In this document: one piece after another, positions 7,958 through 16,817 of the stretch
Position numbering within the stretch: position 1 is the first letter of the stretch
Layout of the letters: each line of letters begins with the position of its first letter
Assembly: GCA_017941085.1 (NCBI GenBank)
Contig: JAGAXF010000002.1
Coordinates: forward strand, 1 to 64,000
DNA: 64,000 nucleotides
From: Bacillota bacterium
GTDB lineage: Bacteria; Bacillota; Clostridia; Peptostreptococcales; Anaerovoracaceae
Direction of reading: 5' to 3'
Translations under genes and position numbers: made by a program
The notes under the pieces: generated by a model
Seen by the model: only the letters and a program-made list of their open reading frames with translations
What the model was told of the DNA's origin: nothing
Databases searched by the model: none

Positions 7958-10900
7958 TTATCTTCTGCGTCCCATAGTATTCCTTCTACGAATGGTGACC
8001 ACATTAAAGAGAACCAGTACTGATGCGCACAGGATCGTGAACCACAGGAGCATATTGCTGGTATCTCCGGTCTTCGGAGCACCGGTGCTGCTTACCGTGT
8101 TGGCTTTCTTTGTTGTGCTGTTCGTGGTGGTGCTGTTGCCGCTCGCCTTCTTAGCCACGACGGTGAACTTCGCGCTTGCCTTGTTGCCGTCATCAAAGAG
8201 TGCCGTAAGGGTATGCTCACCTACAGAAAGCGTCTCTAGGTAGGACGGTTTCAGCTTTACGATGACGCTGCCGGCTTCCGCCGTATAGTTGGATGCGGCG
8301 ACATCTTTTCCATCCACCTGAATGCCTGTGAAGTGGGAGAATGTCTCGCTGTCATTCTTGGAGCGCTTGAAGGTGAAGTCTGCGGTTGCCGTGCTTCCCT
8401 TTGTCCACTGTGTGCCGTTGCCCTTTGTATTGCTGTACGTCACCTCTTCCTCCGGCTCCAGCTTCGGAATGCTCTCTGTCTTCGTCTGCTCTGTGAAGGC
8501 CGGATTATTGAATGTCGCTGTGTAGGTCGTCTCTCCTTCTTCGGTTTCTGTCGCATCCTTCGTGACCTTCGATGTTGTCTCTACTGTCTCTGTTTCAACA
8601 TGACTTGCATCATTTTTGCAAATGCGTTTTGCTGTTACAGAGCTGTTGTCCGCAGCCCACTCATAGGTCGGCTCATCCCAGTCATGGTCAAGAGCGTCGA
8701 TCACGAGCTCTGCCTCCGTGACAGTCTCCTTGCCTTCAGCATCTTTATAGAGGGTGCCTTCCTCGTCTTTCCAGTGCTGTTTCTTGCCAGTCTCCGTGCA
8801 GGTCGCCGGTACTTCTTTAACCTCTGTAATCAGATGCGTGATGCTTGCTGTTGTTTCTTCCGGTATGCTTACTTCATAGTTGTCAGATCCGGTTCCGGAA
8901 ATCTGTTTTGCACTGCTGTCGACGGTGACCTTCTTGTCTTCGCCGGCATTCGCGTCAGTGAAGTTCCCTGTAAGACCTGTGATCTCTATGCTATCGCCGC
9001 TGACCAAATCTTCCGGCTTAACAGATGCAGATACTGTCGCATCTGTCTTTCCGTCATATGTTTTATCATCAGCTGAAACGTTTGCTGCAACAGGCTTTTT
9101 CGAGATAGTGACTGTTGCACTGCCTTCATAGTCGTTATAATTATTATTTCCACTGACCTTGAAGTACACATTGTAGGTTCCTACATCCTTATACTTCGGG
9201 CTCTCATCCTTATCATATGTGCCCTTCTCTGTGCCATATTTGACTGTTGTACCATCAGATGGATCCGTCACAGCTACTGTGATACCATATTCATTTCCAT
9301 CATATGTTTTGCTTACAGGCTCTGCAGAAACTGTCATCGCCTTGGCAACGATTTTCCAGTCCGCTGTGGCCGAATCCGTATAGTTGCCCTTACCTGTGAC
9401 GGTTACAGTATAATCATTCTTGTTTGTGCCTGTATTGCCGCTGACATCATAGTCATCTGCCGTAAGTGTTTTTCCGTCCAGAGATACCCCTGTTAGCGAT
9501 ACAGACTGTTCTGAACCGTTATAAGTGAGCTCTGTTTTATCGAGAGTTACAGCTGCACCGCTAATGGATTTAGGCGAAATAGTGAATGTCGTTGTCTTTT
9601 CGCTCGGCAGCGTGTAGTTGCTGTTGCTCAGCGAATCCGCCGTAGCGGTATAGTTATCGCCTGCATTTGTCTGTTCTCCTGACACGGTAACTGTGCAAGT
9701 GTCACTTCCCACCAGCCCTGTCGCTGTGGCAGTCGGTTTTTGCGCCTCACCGTTATAAGTCAGCTCGGTATTGCTCCATTCCAGACCAACTTCTTTTGCT
9801 GTGATGCTTGCCTTTGTGGTGGTCTGCTGACCTTCGTCCGCAAGAACGTAATTGTCCTTACTATCGCCACCAAGTGTGAGAGAGCTGATTGTCACAGTCT
9901 TGCCTTCGCCCACATTTGCATTATCAAATGTTCCTGTGGCCGATATGGTCAGAGTGTCGCTATCCAACTTCCCGCCAAATGTTGCCTCTGTAGTTTCCAG
10001 CGTCGCGTCAGTGTTTCCATTGTAGATCTTGTCATTCGCCGTGATACCGGAAACTGTAACTTCCTTAGGCATAATGGAAGCTGTAGCCTCTTCTTGCTGA
10101 CCGGAGGAAGCTAAGACATAGTTAGCTGCATCATCTCCGGCAAGAGTTAAGTTACTTAGATAAACTTTTTTATCGTTTCCTGCATCCTTACTAGCGAATG
10201 AAGCATTTGCAGAAACAGTTACCTTATCTCCTGAAACAAGTCCGTTTACAGTTGCACTACTTGTATCTGCTGTAGCATCGGTAGTTCCATCATATTCTTT
10301 ATCATTTGCTTTAATACCAGATACTGTAACTTCTTTTTTAGCTATGGTTACAGTAACCTCTTTGGTCGCTTCAAGATAATCATCGGTTTCCGCAGCTGTG
10401 GCGATAACATAGGCCTTTCCATCTGCAGGAGTCTTTTTGATCGTCAATTTACCGTCGGAGTCAACACCGATGTAATCCTCACTTCCAGCCTTGACGGCGT
10501 AGCTGATCTCGCCGTTGCCATTCGTCGTAGCGCTGACGGTCTTATTCGTATCTCCATAGGTAGCTGCTATGTCAGACGCTGTGATGGTCTGCGTATCTTT
10601 CGCCGTGATCGCCAGAGCGCCGTTTGTATAGCTGATGTTGTAGTTATCGCCCGCACTCGCACCAGAAGGAACGATGTCATAGGTTCCAGCCGTGGTGTTA
10701 TCCGGAGTGACTTCTCTGCCGTTCTTCTGATAGACCAATGTCGGAGCAGTCGTTAATGTATCTGTGCCTACAAGCCCGGTAACGGAGTAATGAGTATCCT
10801 GAACCGGCGCGGACAGGTCAGGAACAGTTCCGTTCACATAGATGCTCTGATCCTTCGCCGTGACGGTAGCTTCCGCCTTGCTGATCGTAACTGTAACTTC

Positions 10901-11305
10901 CTTGGTCGTTTCCGCATAGTCATCGGTCCCCGCCGCAGTTACAATGACATAGGCTTTGCCGTCTGACGGAACCTTATTGATTGTCAGTTTTCCATCAGAG
11001 GCTACATCGATGTATTCCCCGCTGCCGTCCTTTACAGCGTAACTGATTGCGCCACCGCCTGTGGACGGTGTAGTTACGCTGGCACTGACACTCTTATCCG
11101 TGTCGCCGTAGGTGGCGGTCACGTCAGACGCTGTAATGGTCTGCGCGGCTTTGATTTTCAGCGTAATGGTCATCGTTCCGCTTGTATTCGTCGGAGTGAT
11201 CTCCGTCGTGTTACCTGCCGCGCTGGCGGTCAGGCTTATGCCGGGGAGCATCCCCAGCAGCATTGCCAAAGTAAGGACAATGCTCAAAAATCTCTTTGTC
11301 TTCAT
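7958..11305 (-). CDS. Large secreted MBG/YDG-repeat surface protein with PKTGD anchor
   Basis: The protein has 1115 residues from the ATG at 11305 (AGAGG 7 bases upstream). A signal peptide (about 1-30, ending TASAA) is followed by a string of beta repeats. Several MBG-type repeats carry TYGDT and YDG-type repeats carry YDGTTDAT, YNGNTDAT, YDGNEYG and YDGKTDAT (about 50-740). Then come a region with Cys/His motifs (VPATCTETG, ALDHDWDEPTYEW) and a C-terminal beta domain. The last 40 residues are a sortase-type signal: PKTGD, a hydrophobic segment and an Arg-rich tail. Such proteins are wall-anchored adhesins or stalk proteins. It is the last gene of a three-gene secreted operon. No sortase lies in the window. 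Confidence 0.85.
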   Translation of the reverse strand: MKTKRFLSIVLTLAMLLGMLPGISLTASAAGNTTEITPTNTSGTMTITLKIKAAQTITASDVTATYGDTDKSVSASVTTPSTGGGAISYAVKDGSGEYIDVASDGKLTINKVPSDGKAYVIVTAAGTDDYAETTKEVTVTISKAEATVTAKDQSIYVNGTVPDLSAPVQDTHYSVTGLVGTDTLTTAPTLVYQKNGREVTPDNTTAGTYDIVPSGASAGDNYNISYTNGALAITAKDTQTITASDIAATYGDTNKTVSATTNGNGEISYAVKAGSEDYIGVDSDGKLTIKKTPADGKAYVIATAAETDDYLEATKEVTVTIAKKEVTVSGIKANDKEYDGTTDATADTSSATVNGLVSGDKVTVSANASFASKDAGNDKKVYLSNLTLAGDDAANYVLASSGQQEEATASIMPKEVTVSGITANDKIYNGNTDATLETTEATFGGKLDSDTLTISATGTFDNANVGEGKTVTISSLTLGGDSKDNYVLADEGQQTTTKASITAKEVGLEWSNTELTYNGEAQKPTATATGLVGSDTCTVTVSGEQTNAGDNYTATADSLSNSNYTLPSEKTTTFTISPKSISGAAVTLDKTELTYNGSEQSVSLTGVSLDGKTLTADDYDVSGNTGTNKNDYTVTVTGKGNYTDSATADWKIVAKAMTVSAEPVSKTYDGNEYGITVAVTDPSDGTTVKYGTEKGTYDKDESPKYKDVGTYNVYFKVSGNNNYNDYEGSATVTISKKPVAANVSADDKTYDGKTDATVSASVKPEDLVSGDSIEITGLTGNFTDANAGEDKKVTVDSSAKQISGTGSDNYEVSIPEETTASITHLITEVKEVPATCTETGKKQHWKDEEGTLYKDAEGKETVTEAELVIDALDHDWDEPTYEWAADNSSVTAKRICKNDASHVETETVETTSKVTKDATETEEGETTYTATFNNPAFTEQTKTESIPKLEPEEEVTYSNTKGNGTQWTKGSTATADFTFKRSKNDSETFSHFTGIQVDGKDVAASNYTAEAGSVIVKLKPSYLETLSVGEHTLTALFDDGNKASAKFTVVAKKASGNSTTTNSTTKKANTVSSTGAPKTGDTSNMLLWFTILCASVLVLFNVVTIRRRNTMGRRR

Positions 11306-11324
11306 ATCCACACCTCTTTGTTGG

Positions 11325-11753
11325 TTAATTCACTTCAAGTGTCAGTTGGATCTCCGCTCCATTGAGCGGTTTGTTATCCTCTATGGTATAGCATTCGTAA
11401 TGGAGCGTCGCGGGGTAGTCGCCCGCATCCACTGCCTTTGTGAGCGTGATGCGGGTGAATGCCTCGCCGGGGGAGAGCGCCTTGCCCGTCCAGAGGGTTT
11501 CGCCGTCCTCCAGCGTCAGGGTGAGAACAAAGGTGCAGGTGTTCTCTGCCGGGTTTTTGAGGTTCACTGACTGCTCGGTCTTGCCCGCCCTAAAGCTCAG
11601 TTTCTCATAGCCCGGTATGGCGACGTTTGTGCCGCTACCGGGATTCGCCTCCGCGAACCGCTCCACCCTGTCGCCGCCCGCGTCGCAGGAAGTCAGCAGG
11701 AGCGTGAGGGCAAGGACGAGAAAGGCCGCAAGGATATTCGGTTTTCGATTCAT
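11325..11753 (-). CDS. Small secreted lipoprotein of the surface-protein operon
   Basis: The protein has 142 residues with a lipoprotein signal (hydrophobic core and LTSC, Cys near residue 23). The mature part is a single predicted beta-sandwich (VNLKNPAENTCTFVLTLTLEDGETLW and DAGDYPATLHYECY), resembling the small Ig-like fold used by surface-associated proteins. It lies 20 bp upstream of the MBG protein gene and 20 bp downstream of the Big_2 gene, so the three are probably co-transcribed and may form one surface complex. No specific family recognised. Confidence 0.65.
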   Translation of the reverse strand: MNRKPNILAAFLVLALTLLLTSCDAGGDRVERFAEANPGSGTNVAIPGYEKLSFRAGKTEQSVNLKNPAENTCTFVLTLTLEDGETLWTGKALSPGEAFTRITLTKAVDAGDYPATLHYECYTIEDNKPLNGAEIQLTLEVN

Positions 11754-11772
11754 AGGCTTACGACTTTCTTAC

Positions 11773-12801
11773 TCACTTCGTATGGGCTGCAAATACAAAC
11801 TTATCTCCAGATGTACCTGTTCCACTTACTATATAGAGTCCATCAGTATTATCTGTTACTTTAAAGCTTGTCCAGTTTGGCTTAGTACCATTACTTCCAC
11901 GACTAAACTTATAGTATAAAGTACCATTTGTATCAGCCTCAACCAAAGTGATTACTCCACTACTAGTAGCAAAAGATGTGTTAGGTTTAATATTAACATA
12001 CCATGTAGCGCCAGTATAAATTGTTTCTCCTACACGGATTATATCTCCAGCTTGTAGTGAAGTATGATGAACCTTTCCTGATATAGTGCATGTAGTCGTT
12101 TTATCTCCTGCGGTTGCCGTAATAGTAGCCGAACCATATCCTTTTGTCCCCATTATTGTATATTCTCCAGTTTCAGCATCGATACTTACATAATCTGGAT
12201 CACTACTTGTCCATGTTACAGTTTGGTCTGTTGCATTACTAGGAGAGACAGTTGCTTTAAGCGTACCCGTAGAATTAACATAAAGGGCTTCTGTTGGTGC
12301 GTTGTTAATTGTAATATCAGATACAGGAATGGACGCATCGACAAGGGATGCAGTAAAAGTAACGGTATCCTGATATGCTCCTGCGGGCTTATCGCTATAA
12401 TCTTCTACAACAATACCCATTGCCTTAGTTGTTCCACCGCTTGCATTTAATTCATCAGCAGAAAACTCCCATGTTGCGGTTTGACTTCCACCGGATGCTG
12501 TAGTAAGCGTATACCCGACAGAATCATCACCAGACTTTAAAGCCCAATTATTTGCAGAACTTGCGGTCACAGAGAGTTTCTTTGTCGCCGAAAATGTATC
12601 ACCGCTTTTTACCCGCGCGGCAAGTCCGTCTGTAGCATTCCAACCTGCCTGTTGAACATCCAACGTAGCAGGAATAGTAAGAACATAATCCGTGCTATTG
12701 TCCGCCGCATACGCCGTCAGGCTCATTCCCGGCACAAGTCCGAGAATCATCGCCAGCGTGAGCAAAAAGCTCAGCAGCTTTCTTCCTGTTTTCGATTTCA
12801 T
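11773..12801 (-). CDS. Secreted protein with Big_2 (Ig-like) domain
   Basis: The protein has 342 residues. The signal peptide is similar to that of the MBG protein (LLSFLLTLAMILGLVPG, cut near TAYAA). Residues about 35-155 form a beta domain beginning DYVLTIPATLDVQQAGWN. Residues about 160-245 are a bacterial Ig-like Big_2 domain (ATVSPSNATDQTVTWTSSD, SATITATAGDKT), and a C-terminal beta domain follows. It has no sorting signal. The start has CAAGGAGGCAATTTG in front. It is the first gene of the secreted operon and is preceded by a promoter and a 170-nt structured leader. Confidence 0.8.
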   Translation of the reverse strand: MKSKTGRKLLSFLLTLAMILGLVPGMSLTAYAADNSTDYVLTIPATLDVQQAGWNATDGLAARVKSGDTFSATKKLSVTASSANNWALKSGDDSVGYTLTTASGGSQTATWEFSADELNASGGTTKAMGIVVEDYSDKPAGAYQDTVTFTASLVDASIPVSDITINNAPTEALYVNSTGTLKATVSPSNATDQTVTWTSSDPDYVSIDAETGEYTIMGTKGYGSATITATAGDKTTTCTISGKVHHTSLQAGDIIRVGETIYTGATWYVNIKPNTSFATSSGVITLVEADTNGTLYYKFSRGSNGTKPNWTSFKVTDNTDGLYIVSGTGTSGDKFVFAAHTK

Positions 12802-12851
12802 TCAAATTGCCTCCTTGTGATTATTCTTGTATGCCAAAAACCGCCGAACCT

Positions 12852-12972
12852 GACAGGGTATAGTAACCCCGTCAAATCCGACGGTCATCCATCTCAAATG
12901 TAATATGCAGTTTCAAGCGCCTCGCAAGACGCAAAATGGGCGCAACTATGCCCTGTCTGTCTGTCTGTCTGT
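12852..12972 (-). ncRNA. Structured 5' leader RNA with mutually exclusive helices and a CTGT microsatellite
   Basis: In the leader of the secreted operon, GACAGGGCATAGT (12945-12957 on the minus strand) can pair with ACTATACCCTGTC (12852-12864) at 12 of 13 positions. This encloses two hairpins: GCGCC/GGCGC (12917-12943) and CCGTC/GACGG (12869-12884). GACGGGGT can alternatively pair with ACCCTGTC just after it, which would break both the long helix and the small hairpin. Five CTGT units (12953-12972) cover the first transcribed bases. I cannot match it to a known riboswitch class. The pairing is seen in sequence; regulation is inferred. Confidence 0.5.
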
Positions 12973-12975
12973 GAA

Positions 12976-13004
12976 ATTTTGCCGAAGCTATACATGTTTG
13001 TCAA
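12976..13004 (-). promoter_or_regulatory. Promoter of the secreted three-gene operon
   Basis: On the minus strand, TTGACA (12999-13004) and CAAAAT (12976-12981) are separated by exactly 17 bp. Transcription would begin near 12969, inside the CTGT repeat and just before the structured leader. Confidence 0.65.
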
Positions 13005-13098
13005 GTCCTTTCTGCAATCATTTTCGTGTTTTTCTTGACTTTTACGTCTTAGTCAGATAACATGATATCAAAGAAATGGGTTTTGTGTCCGGTAAGCT

Positions 13099-13623
13099 CT
13101 ATGAGCCGAGGGAGTTGCTCGTTTCTTTTTTTATGTCCAAAATATCATAGAGGTACATCTTCCCATCGGCGGCGTGGCGTATCAGCATTGATGCATGAAA
13201 TACATTGTAGCGCTCCACCTCACCGTCTTCACCATATACCGGAAGTGCAAATCTGGAATCGTAACGATACCATCCGAACTTCGCATCACGCACATGTCTT
13301 TTATCGTTATTCTCTCTGAAATGCTTCCCGACTGCGATCTCCAAAAGCTCCGGAATTCCTTGCGCTGCATTTGCCTTTGCCTTGGCAGCAGTGCCTTTCA
13401 GTTTATATGTGTATCTTGATCCGGTATACTCATCCGGAAGATCGTTGCCTATAAAAACGACATCCTCTGTCTCTGCAATCGTATAGAACTCACCGACATA
13501 CTCCTTCAGATAGGCTTTGACATCATCCCAGTTGATTGCACGCTTTCCCTTAAAGCGGATGTCATTGATCATGACGATCTTGTTCCCATCGGCATCTTTG
13601 ATTACGGTTACATTTCTTTCCAT
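13099..13623 (-). CDS. LPD3-like (large polyvalent protein-associated) domain protein
   Basis: The protein has 174 residues. Residues about 25-165 include KAYLKEYVGEFYTI, VFIGNDLPDEYTGSRYT, KAKANAAQGIPELLEIA and KFGWYRYDSRFALPV, ending YLYDILDIKKE. This pattern recalls the LPD3-type domain described in large polyvalent proteins of mobile elements, proposed to have a BECR-like RNase fold. Here it stands alone rather than at the end of a giant protein. It is located between the relaxase and the secreted operon of the nested element. The family call is from memory of the motif set, and any nuclease activity is unproven. Confidence 0.5.
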   Translation of the reverse strand: MERNVTVIKDADGNKIVMINDIRFKGKRAINWDDVKAYLKEYVGEFYTIAETEDVVFIGNDLPDEYTGSRYTYKLKGTAAKAKANAAQGIPELLEIAVGKHFRENNDKRHVRDAKFGWYRYDSRFALPVYGEDGEVERYNVFHASMLIRHAADGKMYLYDILDIKKETSNSLGS

Positions 13624-13755
13624 AGGTGTCTTCTATATTTTTTCATCAAACAAGAGCGGAGTACGCCTTCTCCGCTACTTCGTATCATTTTTAGGCACTT
13701 ATATTATATCAGATTTGCGAGAATTATCAATTGCATTCAAACAAAAATCATTGCC

Positions 13756-15207
13756 TTACCGCTCCAAATCCCGCGTTGATCTTCGGGGTGCTTTCTTTTG
13801 TCGGGGCTGTTCTTGCGCTTCCTTTTTAAGCCTTGTCAGTTGTTCCCGAACACTTTTCTTCTCCGGTGCTTTTGGAAGTTTTCGATGTGGTTGCTTTCCC
13901 TCTTTGATGGCAGCCACTTCTTCTTTCCAGTCTTTCAGTTCCTGTTCATATTTCACGACCAGATCCCTTGACCGCTCCAGCGTCCTCATAAAGTTTTGCA
14001 CATCCAGATATCCGGCTTTTCTTACTATTTTGTCGATTGCCTTCTCGTGCTTATCGATCAGCTTTTCTGTTCGCACTATCTGATCATCCAGTTGCTTTCG
14101 TTCTCCGGCCTTGAAGATGCCGGTGGCTTTCTGCCGCTTCATACTCAGATCTGTAAGCGTTGACCTCAACTTATCGGCAGCATCTCTTTCCTTGGTCAGT
14201 GCTTTATAAACCCTGACCATGCCGTTATAGACATCGATATCGATCTTAGGCAACGGTTTAGGAGGCAGCTTTATGCTGTAGATCAGACCTTGCAGTTTCT
14301 CCTTTGCCTTATGAACTATATTTTTGAACAGTCCCGGCAGCCATCCTTCTTTTTTCACGGATTCACTTGCAGCCTTTTGGATATCCTCATGTTTGACCTC
14401 GATGATCTTTTCCTCCGGAACACCGGAGACAAGAGCAACATCCGCAGTCTGATTCCATTCCTGTCTGGCAGCATTGTCCGCCTTGATTTCCGCGGCCTTT
14501 GGATTGTTCTTCCCGATCTTTTTCGTCGGAAGGTATACGCTATCCCCATCGAATACTTTCAGATGATTCTCCGGCTCCTTGATATGGAGATTGATGAGAT
14601 CAGTGTAGAACTCTTTGGCCTCAGCCAGGAATTCTTTCCCCTTGAAACGCGGATCCTTGATCCCGAAAAGATGCTGCTCATAGACTTCACCTTTCTTTAT
14701 AACAGAGCATCCTTTTCGGATGTTTCCTTCGCTGTCTGTGATCTCTTTTTTCGTTCTTACCTTCTTTCCGGTCTCGTCATAAAACATATTTCTCGCTGCG
14801 ATCTTGACCTCCGGTTCCGGCAAACGCTTCCTCTCGGAGAAGATGAGATGGATGTGATAATTGGTCTTGGTTTTGTTGTGGTGAAGTGCCGATATGCACT
14901 CGACTCCGTATTCCTTTTTGAACGCATCCGTGAATTCTTTCAAGACAATTTCGGGATCGTATTCGGTATAGTTTTCCGGAAGAGCGATGATGAGTTCTCT
15001 TGCCTCGATGCATCTTCCTTCAGTTCCGCTTTTTCGGAATTCCCTCTGGTTTTCTTCGGCAAGTTTCTTCCAGTATTCATCATCGACAGGCTCGGCAGTA
15101 TCGTAATACGCATACAGGAATTCCTGCTTTTCTGTGTTTGTGATATAGCCGATCCTGCCTTGAACATCCCTGAGCTTCGTCTCCTGTATGAACGTATGCC
15201 GCGCCAT
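13756..15207 (-). CDS. MobA/MobL-type relaxase of the nested element
   Basis: The protein has 483 residues. The N-terminal relaxase domain (about 1-240) contains the metal-binding histidines in SALHHNKTKTNYHIHLIF (H109, H110, H118, H120) and the preceding LIIALPENY motif of MobA/MobL proteins. This enzyme nicks the origin of transfer and stays attached to the 5' end of the transferred strand. The C-terminal half is highly charged and predicted coiled coil (about 325-460). No coupling protein or transfer ATPase accompanies it, so transfer would depend on a helper conjugation system. The palindromic region just upstream (15208-15617) is the likely oriT. A good ribosome site (AAGGAGGGATCAG) precedes the ATG. 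Confidence 0.85.
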   Translation of the reverse strand: MARHTFIQETKLRDVQGRIGYITNTEKQEFLYAYYDTAEPVDDEYWKKLAEENQREFRKSGTEGRCIEARELIIALPENYTEYDPEIVLKEFTDAFKKEYGVECISALHHNKTKTNYHIHLIFSERKRLPEPEVKIAARNMFYDETGKKVRTKKEITDSEGNIRKGCSVIKKGEVYEQHLFGIKDPRFKGKEFLAEAKEFYTDLINLHIKEPENHLKVFDGDSVYLPTKKIGKNNPKAAEIKADNAARQEWNQTADVALVSGVPEEKIIEVKHEDIQKAASESVKKEGWLPGLFKNIVHKAKEKLQGLIYSIKLPPKPLPKIDIDVYNGMVRVYKALTKERDAADKLRSTLTDLSMKRQKATGIFKAGERKQLDDQIVRTEKLIDKHEKAIDKIVRKAGYLDVQNFMRTLERSRDLVVKYEQELKDWKEEVAAIKEGKQPHRKLPKAPEKKSVREQLTRLKKEAQEQPRQKKAPRRSTRDLER

Positions 15208-15617
15208 CTGATCCCTCCTTTCTGTCTTCGTTTTTCAAGGTGCTGCGATAGGTTCTGTGTAAGGGAAAGCCCTCGTTTTCCCTTATGGTTCTTCTGTGTG
15301 TGGCTCTAAAGGGGAGCGGTTACACACATACGCCCGTATCCGGGCTATGTAAGCGGCGTCCGATCAGATAAGGATTCCGAAGTGCTAAGCGAGGGATTCT
15401 TTTCTGCATGGATGCCGCGCATGATATTTCTGCAAAAGCCGGGGAGGGCTTTGTAGAAATATCATTGATACCGGAAAAGCCGGAAGCATCTGCTTCATGG
15501 CGGCGTTTGACGGTATCTGCCCTCCGCAGGAGCGAAATACACAGAGCATAAAACGAAGTTTTGTGCGATGGGTGTATTTCGCTCTCAAACGGCGAGGCCT
15601 TTTACGATCTTCATTTC
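15208..15617. promoter_or_regulatory. Palindrome-rich non-coding region, probable oriT of the nested element
   Basis: This gene-free region upstream of the relaxase contains at least five inverted repeats. TAAGGGAAA/TTTCCCTTA is at 15260-15285, and an 11-bp arm ATGATATTTCT/AGAAATATCAT with an extended GC-rich inner stem is at 15421-15465. GATACCG/CGGTATC (15467-15517) encloses GAAGCA/TGCTTC, and a perfect 13-bp arm GAGCGAAATACAC/GTGTATTTCGCTC is at 15530-15584. Such density is expected for an origin of transfer, possibly with a single-strand origin. The nick site cannot be named from sequence alone. Confidence 0.6.
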
Positions 15618-15833
15618 CTACACCACACTTTTCACATCGGCTTCTGACATCAGGTTCCTGCCCTGATTGACTTTCAGGAATTCTTCCAGCGTATCTCTTC
15701 GGATGATCGTCTTTCGTCCGACCTTCAGCACTGGGAGCTTTCCCCAGTCAATGAGACGCCTGATCGTATTCCTGCCGATCCCGGAGTACGTTGCCGATTC
15801 ATCGATCGTAAGCCCCATTTTGATCTCAGTCAT
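15618..15833 (-). CDS. AlpA/Xis-type excisionase
   Basis: The protein has 71 residues from the ATG at 15833, which has AAGGAGGTGA directly upstream; an in-frame TTG six codons earlier would overlap that site. The protein is a single winged helix-turn-helix of the excisionase/MerR-like type: MGLTIDESATYSGIGRNTIRRLIDWGKLPVLKVGRKTIIRR spans about residues 6-46, with the typical GR...I.R wing. It would direct the integrase toward excision. It is divergent from the XRE regulator gene and has a consensus promoter. Confidence 0.85.
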   Translation of the reverse strand: MTEIKMGLTIDESATYSGIGRNTIRRLIDWGKLPVLKVGRKTIIRRDTLEEFLKVNQGRNLMSEADVKSVV

Positions 15834-15881
15834 AGATTCACCTCCTTTCAAATAGACTCAATTTGCACCTGTTTCGTGTTT

Positions 15882-15910
15882 ATTATAGTCTCACTGCTAT
15901 TGCTTGTCAA
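15882..15910 (-). promoter_or_regulatory. Consensus promoter of the excisionase gene
   Basis: On the minus strand, TTGACA (15905-15910) and TATAAT (15882-15887) are exactly 17 bp apart, both perfect consensus. It faces away from the XRE promoter, so the 180-bp intergenic region is a divergent control switch for the element. Confidence 0.8.
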
Positions 15911-15963
15911 CTCGTTATAGGTCGTTTTGTGGAATGATCCTGTAATTAAAGACTTATTTTAGG

Positions 15964-15992
15964 TTGAAATTTGTTTCCAACTATGCTATATT
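15964..15992 (+). promoter_or_regulatory. Promoter of the XRE regulator gene
   Basis: TTGAAA (15964-15969) and TATATT (15987-15992) are separated by 17 bp and lie 23 bp before the ATG, with CGGAGGT as ribosome site. The arrangement with the divergent excisionase promoter resembles a phage lysogeny switch. Confidence 0.7.
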
Positions 15993-16014
15993 AAACTCAA
16001 CGGAGGTAGAAACC

Positions 16015-16698
16015 ATGAAAGAAAAGACCGTTTTTACACCTAAGCAGATAGGAGAAAGACTCAGGGAAAGAAGGAAGGAACTGAAGCTCACTCTCCCCAA
16101 AATGGCAGAGAGAATGGGCGTCAATAAGTCCACCATCATACGCTATGAATCCTATGGTGTGGATCCGAAAAAGAACTATCTCATCGTTTCTTTGGCAGAG
16201 GCGCTCCAGACAACACCGGAGTACATAACCGGATTATCGGACGATAAAGAATATGACACCCACACCGTATGTCAGAAGATGCTGGACGAACATGTAAGAG
16301 ATTATCTTTCGGTACTGACATCATCCTCTCTCGGAGAGCCGAGGCAGGAACTCATTACGACTTTCCTTGGAGAACTGATTGATCTCCACGCAGTTTTAGC
16401 AAGACACTTTGCCATAGCAATGGATGAAGCCGACCGGATTGCAGAGGACGAAGGATTAAAAGAATCCATAAAAAGGTACGCCATTGAATCCGGAGACATC
16501 ACGGAAAAAGCCTACCATAACGAAATGGCCGCACCGATTGAGGACATGAAAAAACTTTTGGATCTCATCCTAAAGCTATACGACAAGAACGAAAGAAATG
16601 TCATCGGCAAGATATACGGCATCAAAGCCGAGGCAAGACAAAGACTCGCTGCAAAAGACAGCACATACATAAATCCAGACACACTGGAAGACGATTAA
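16015..16698 (+). CDS. XRE-family regulator of the nested element
   Basis: The protein has 227 residues from the ATG at 16015 (GGAGGT 7 bases upstream). The N-terminal Cro/C1-type DNA-binding domain (about 8-72) includes IGERLRERRKELKLTLPKMAERMGVNKSTIIRYE, of which the recognition helix is MGVNKSTIIRYES. The C-terminal 140 residues are helical and acidic, probably for dimerization or signal sensing; no peptidase motif is seen. It lies between the divergent excisionase and the integrase and probably represses excision. Confidence 0.8.
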   Translation: MKEKTVFTPKQIGERLRERRKELKLTLPKMAERMGVNKSTIIRYESYGVDPKKNYLIVSLAEALQTTPEYITGLSDDKEYDTHTVCQKMLDEHVRDYLSVLTSSSLGEPRQELITTFLGELIDLHAVLARHFAIAMDEADRIAEDEGLKESIKRYAIESGDITEKAYHNEMAAPIEDMKKLLDLILKLYDKNERNVIGKIYGIKAEARQRLAAKDSTYINPDTLEDD

Positions 16699-16817
16699 AC
16701 ACCGTGGCACCTTGAAAAAGACATATCTGACCGATCCAAAAATCGGTTACAATATGTAATATCAACCCTATATCACAGACCCGGTTGCCACGGACAAAGA
16801 AAGGAGAATTATTTACC

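Noticed and set aside
8333-9076. Plus-strand open frame of 247 codons over the MBG surface-protein gene
   Set aside because: Cys/Leu-rich shadow of repeated Thr/Asp/Gly codons, with no start signal.
12852-12972. Leader considered as a c-di-GMP-I (GEMM) riboswitch
   Set aside because: ACAGGGCA and GGGGTTAC recall parts of the consensus, but the GAAA tetraloop/receptor and GACGCAAAGCC elements do not fit in the right places.
14290-15309. Long open frame (339 codons) on the plus strand over the relaxase gene
   Set aside because: It is the antisense of a clear MobA/MobL relaxase, has no ribosome site and no recognisable domain.
15385-15588. Small open frame (67 codons) upstream of the relaxase
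   Set aside because: It lies over several strong inverted repeats, lacks a ribosome site and gives a Cys/Arg-rich unlikely protein; the region is better explained as oriT.
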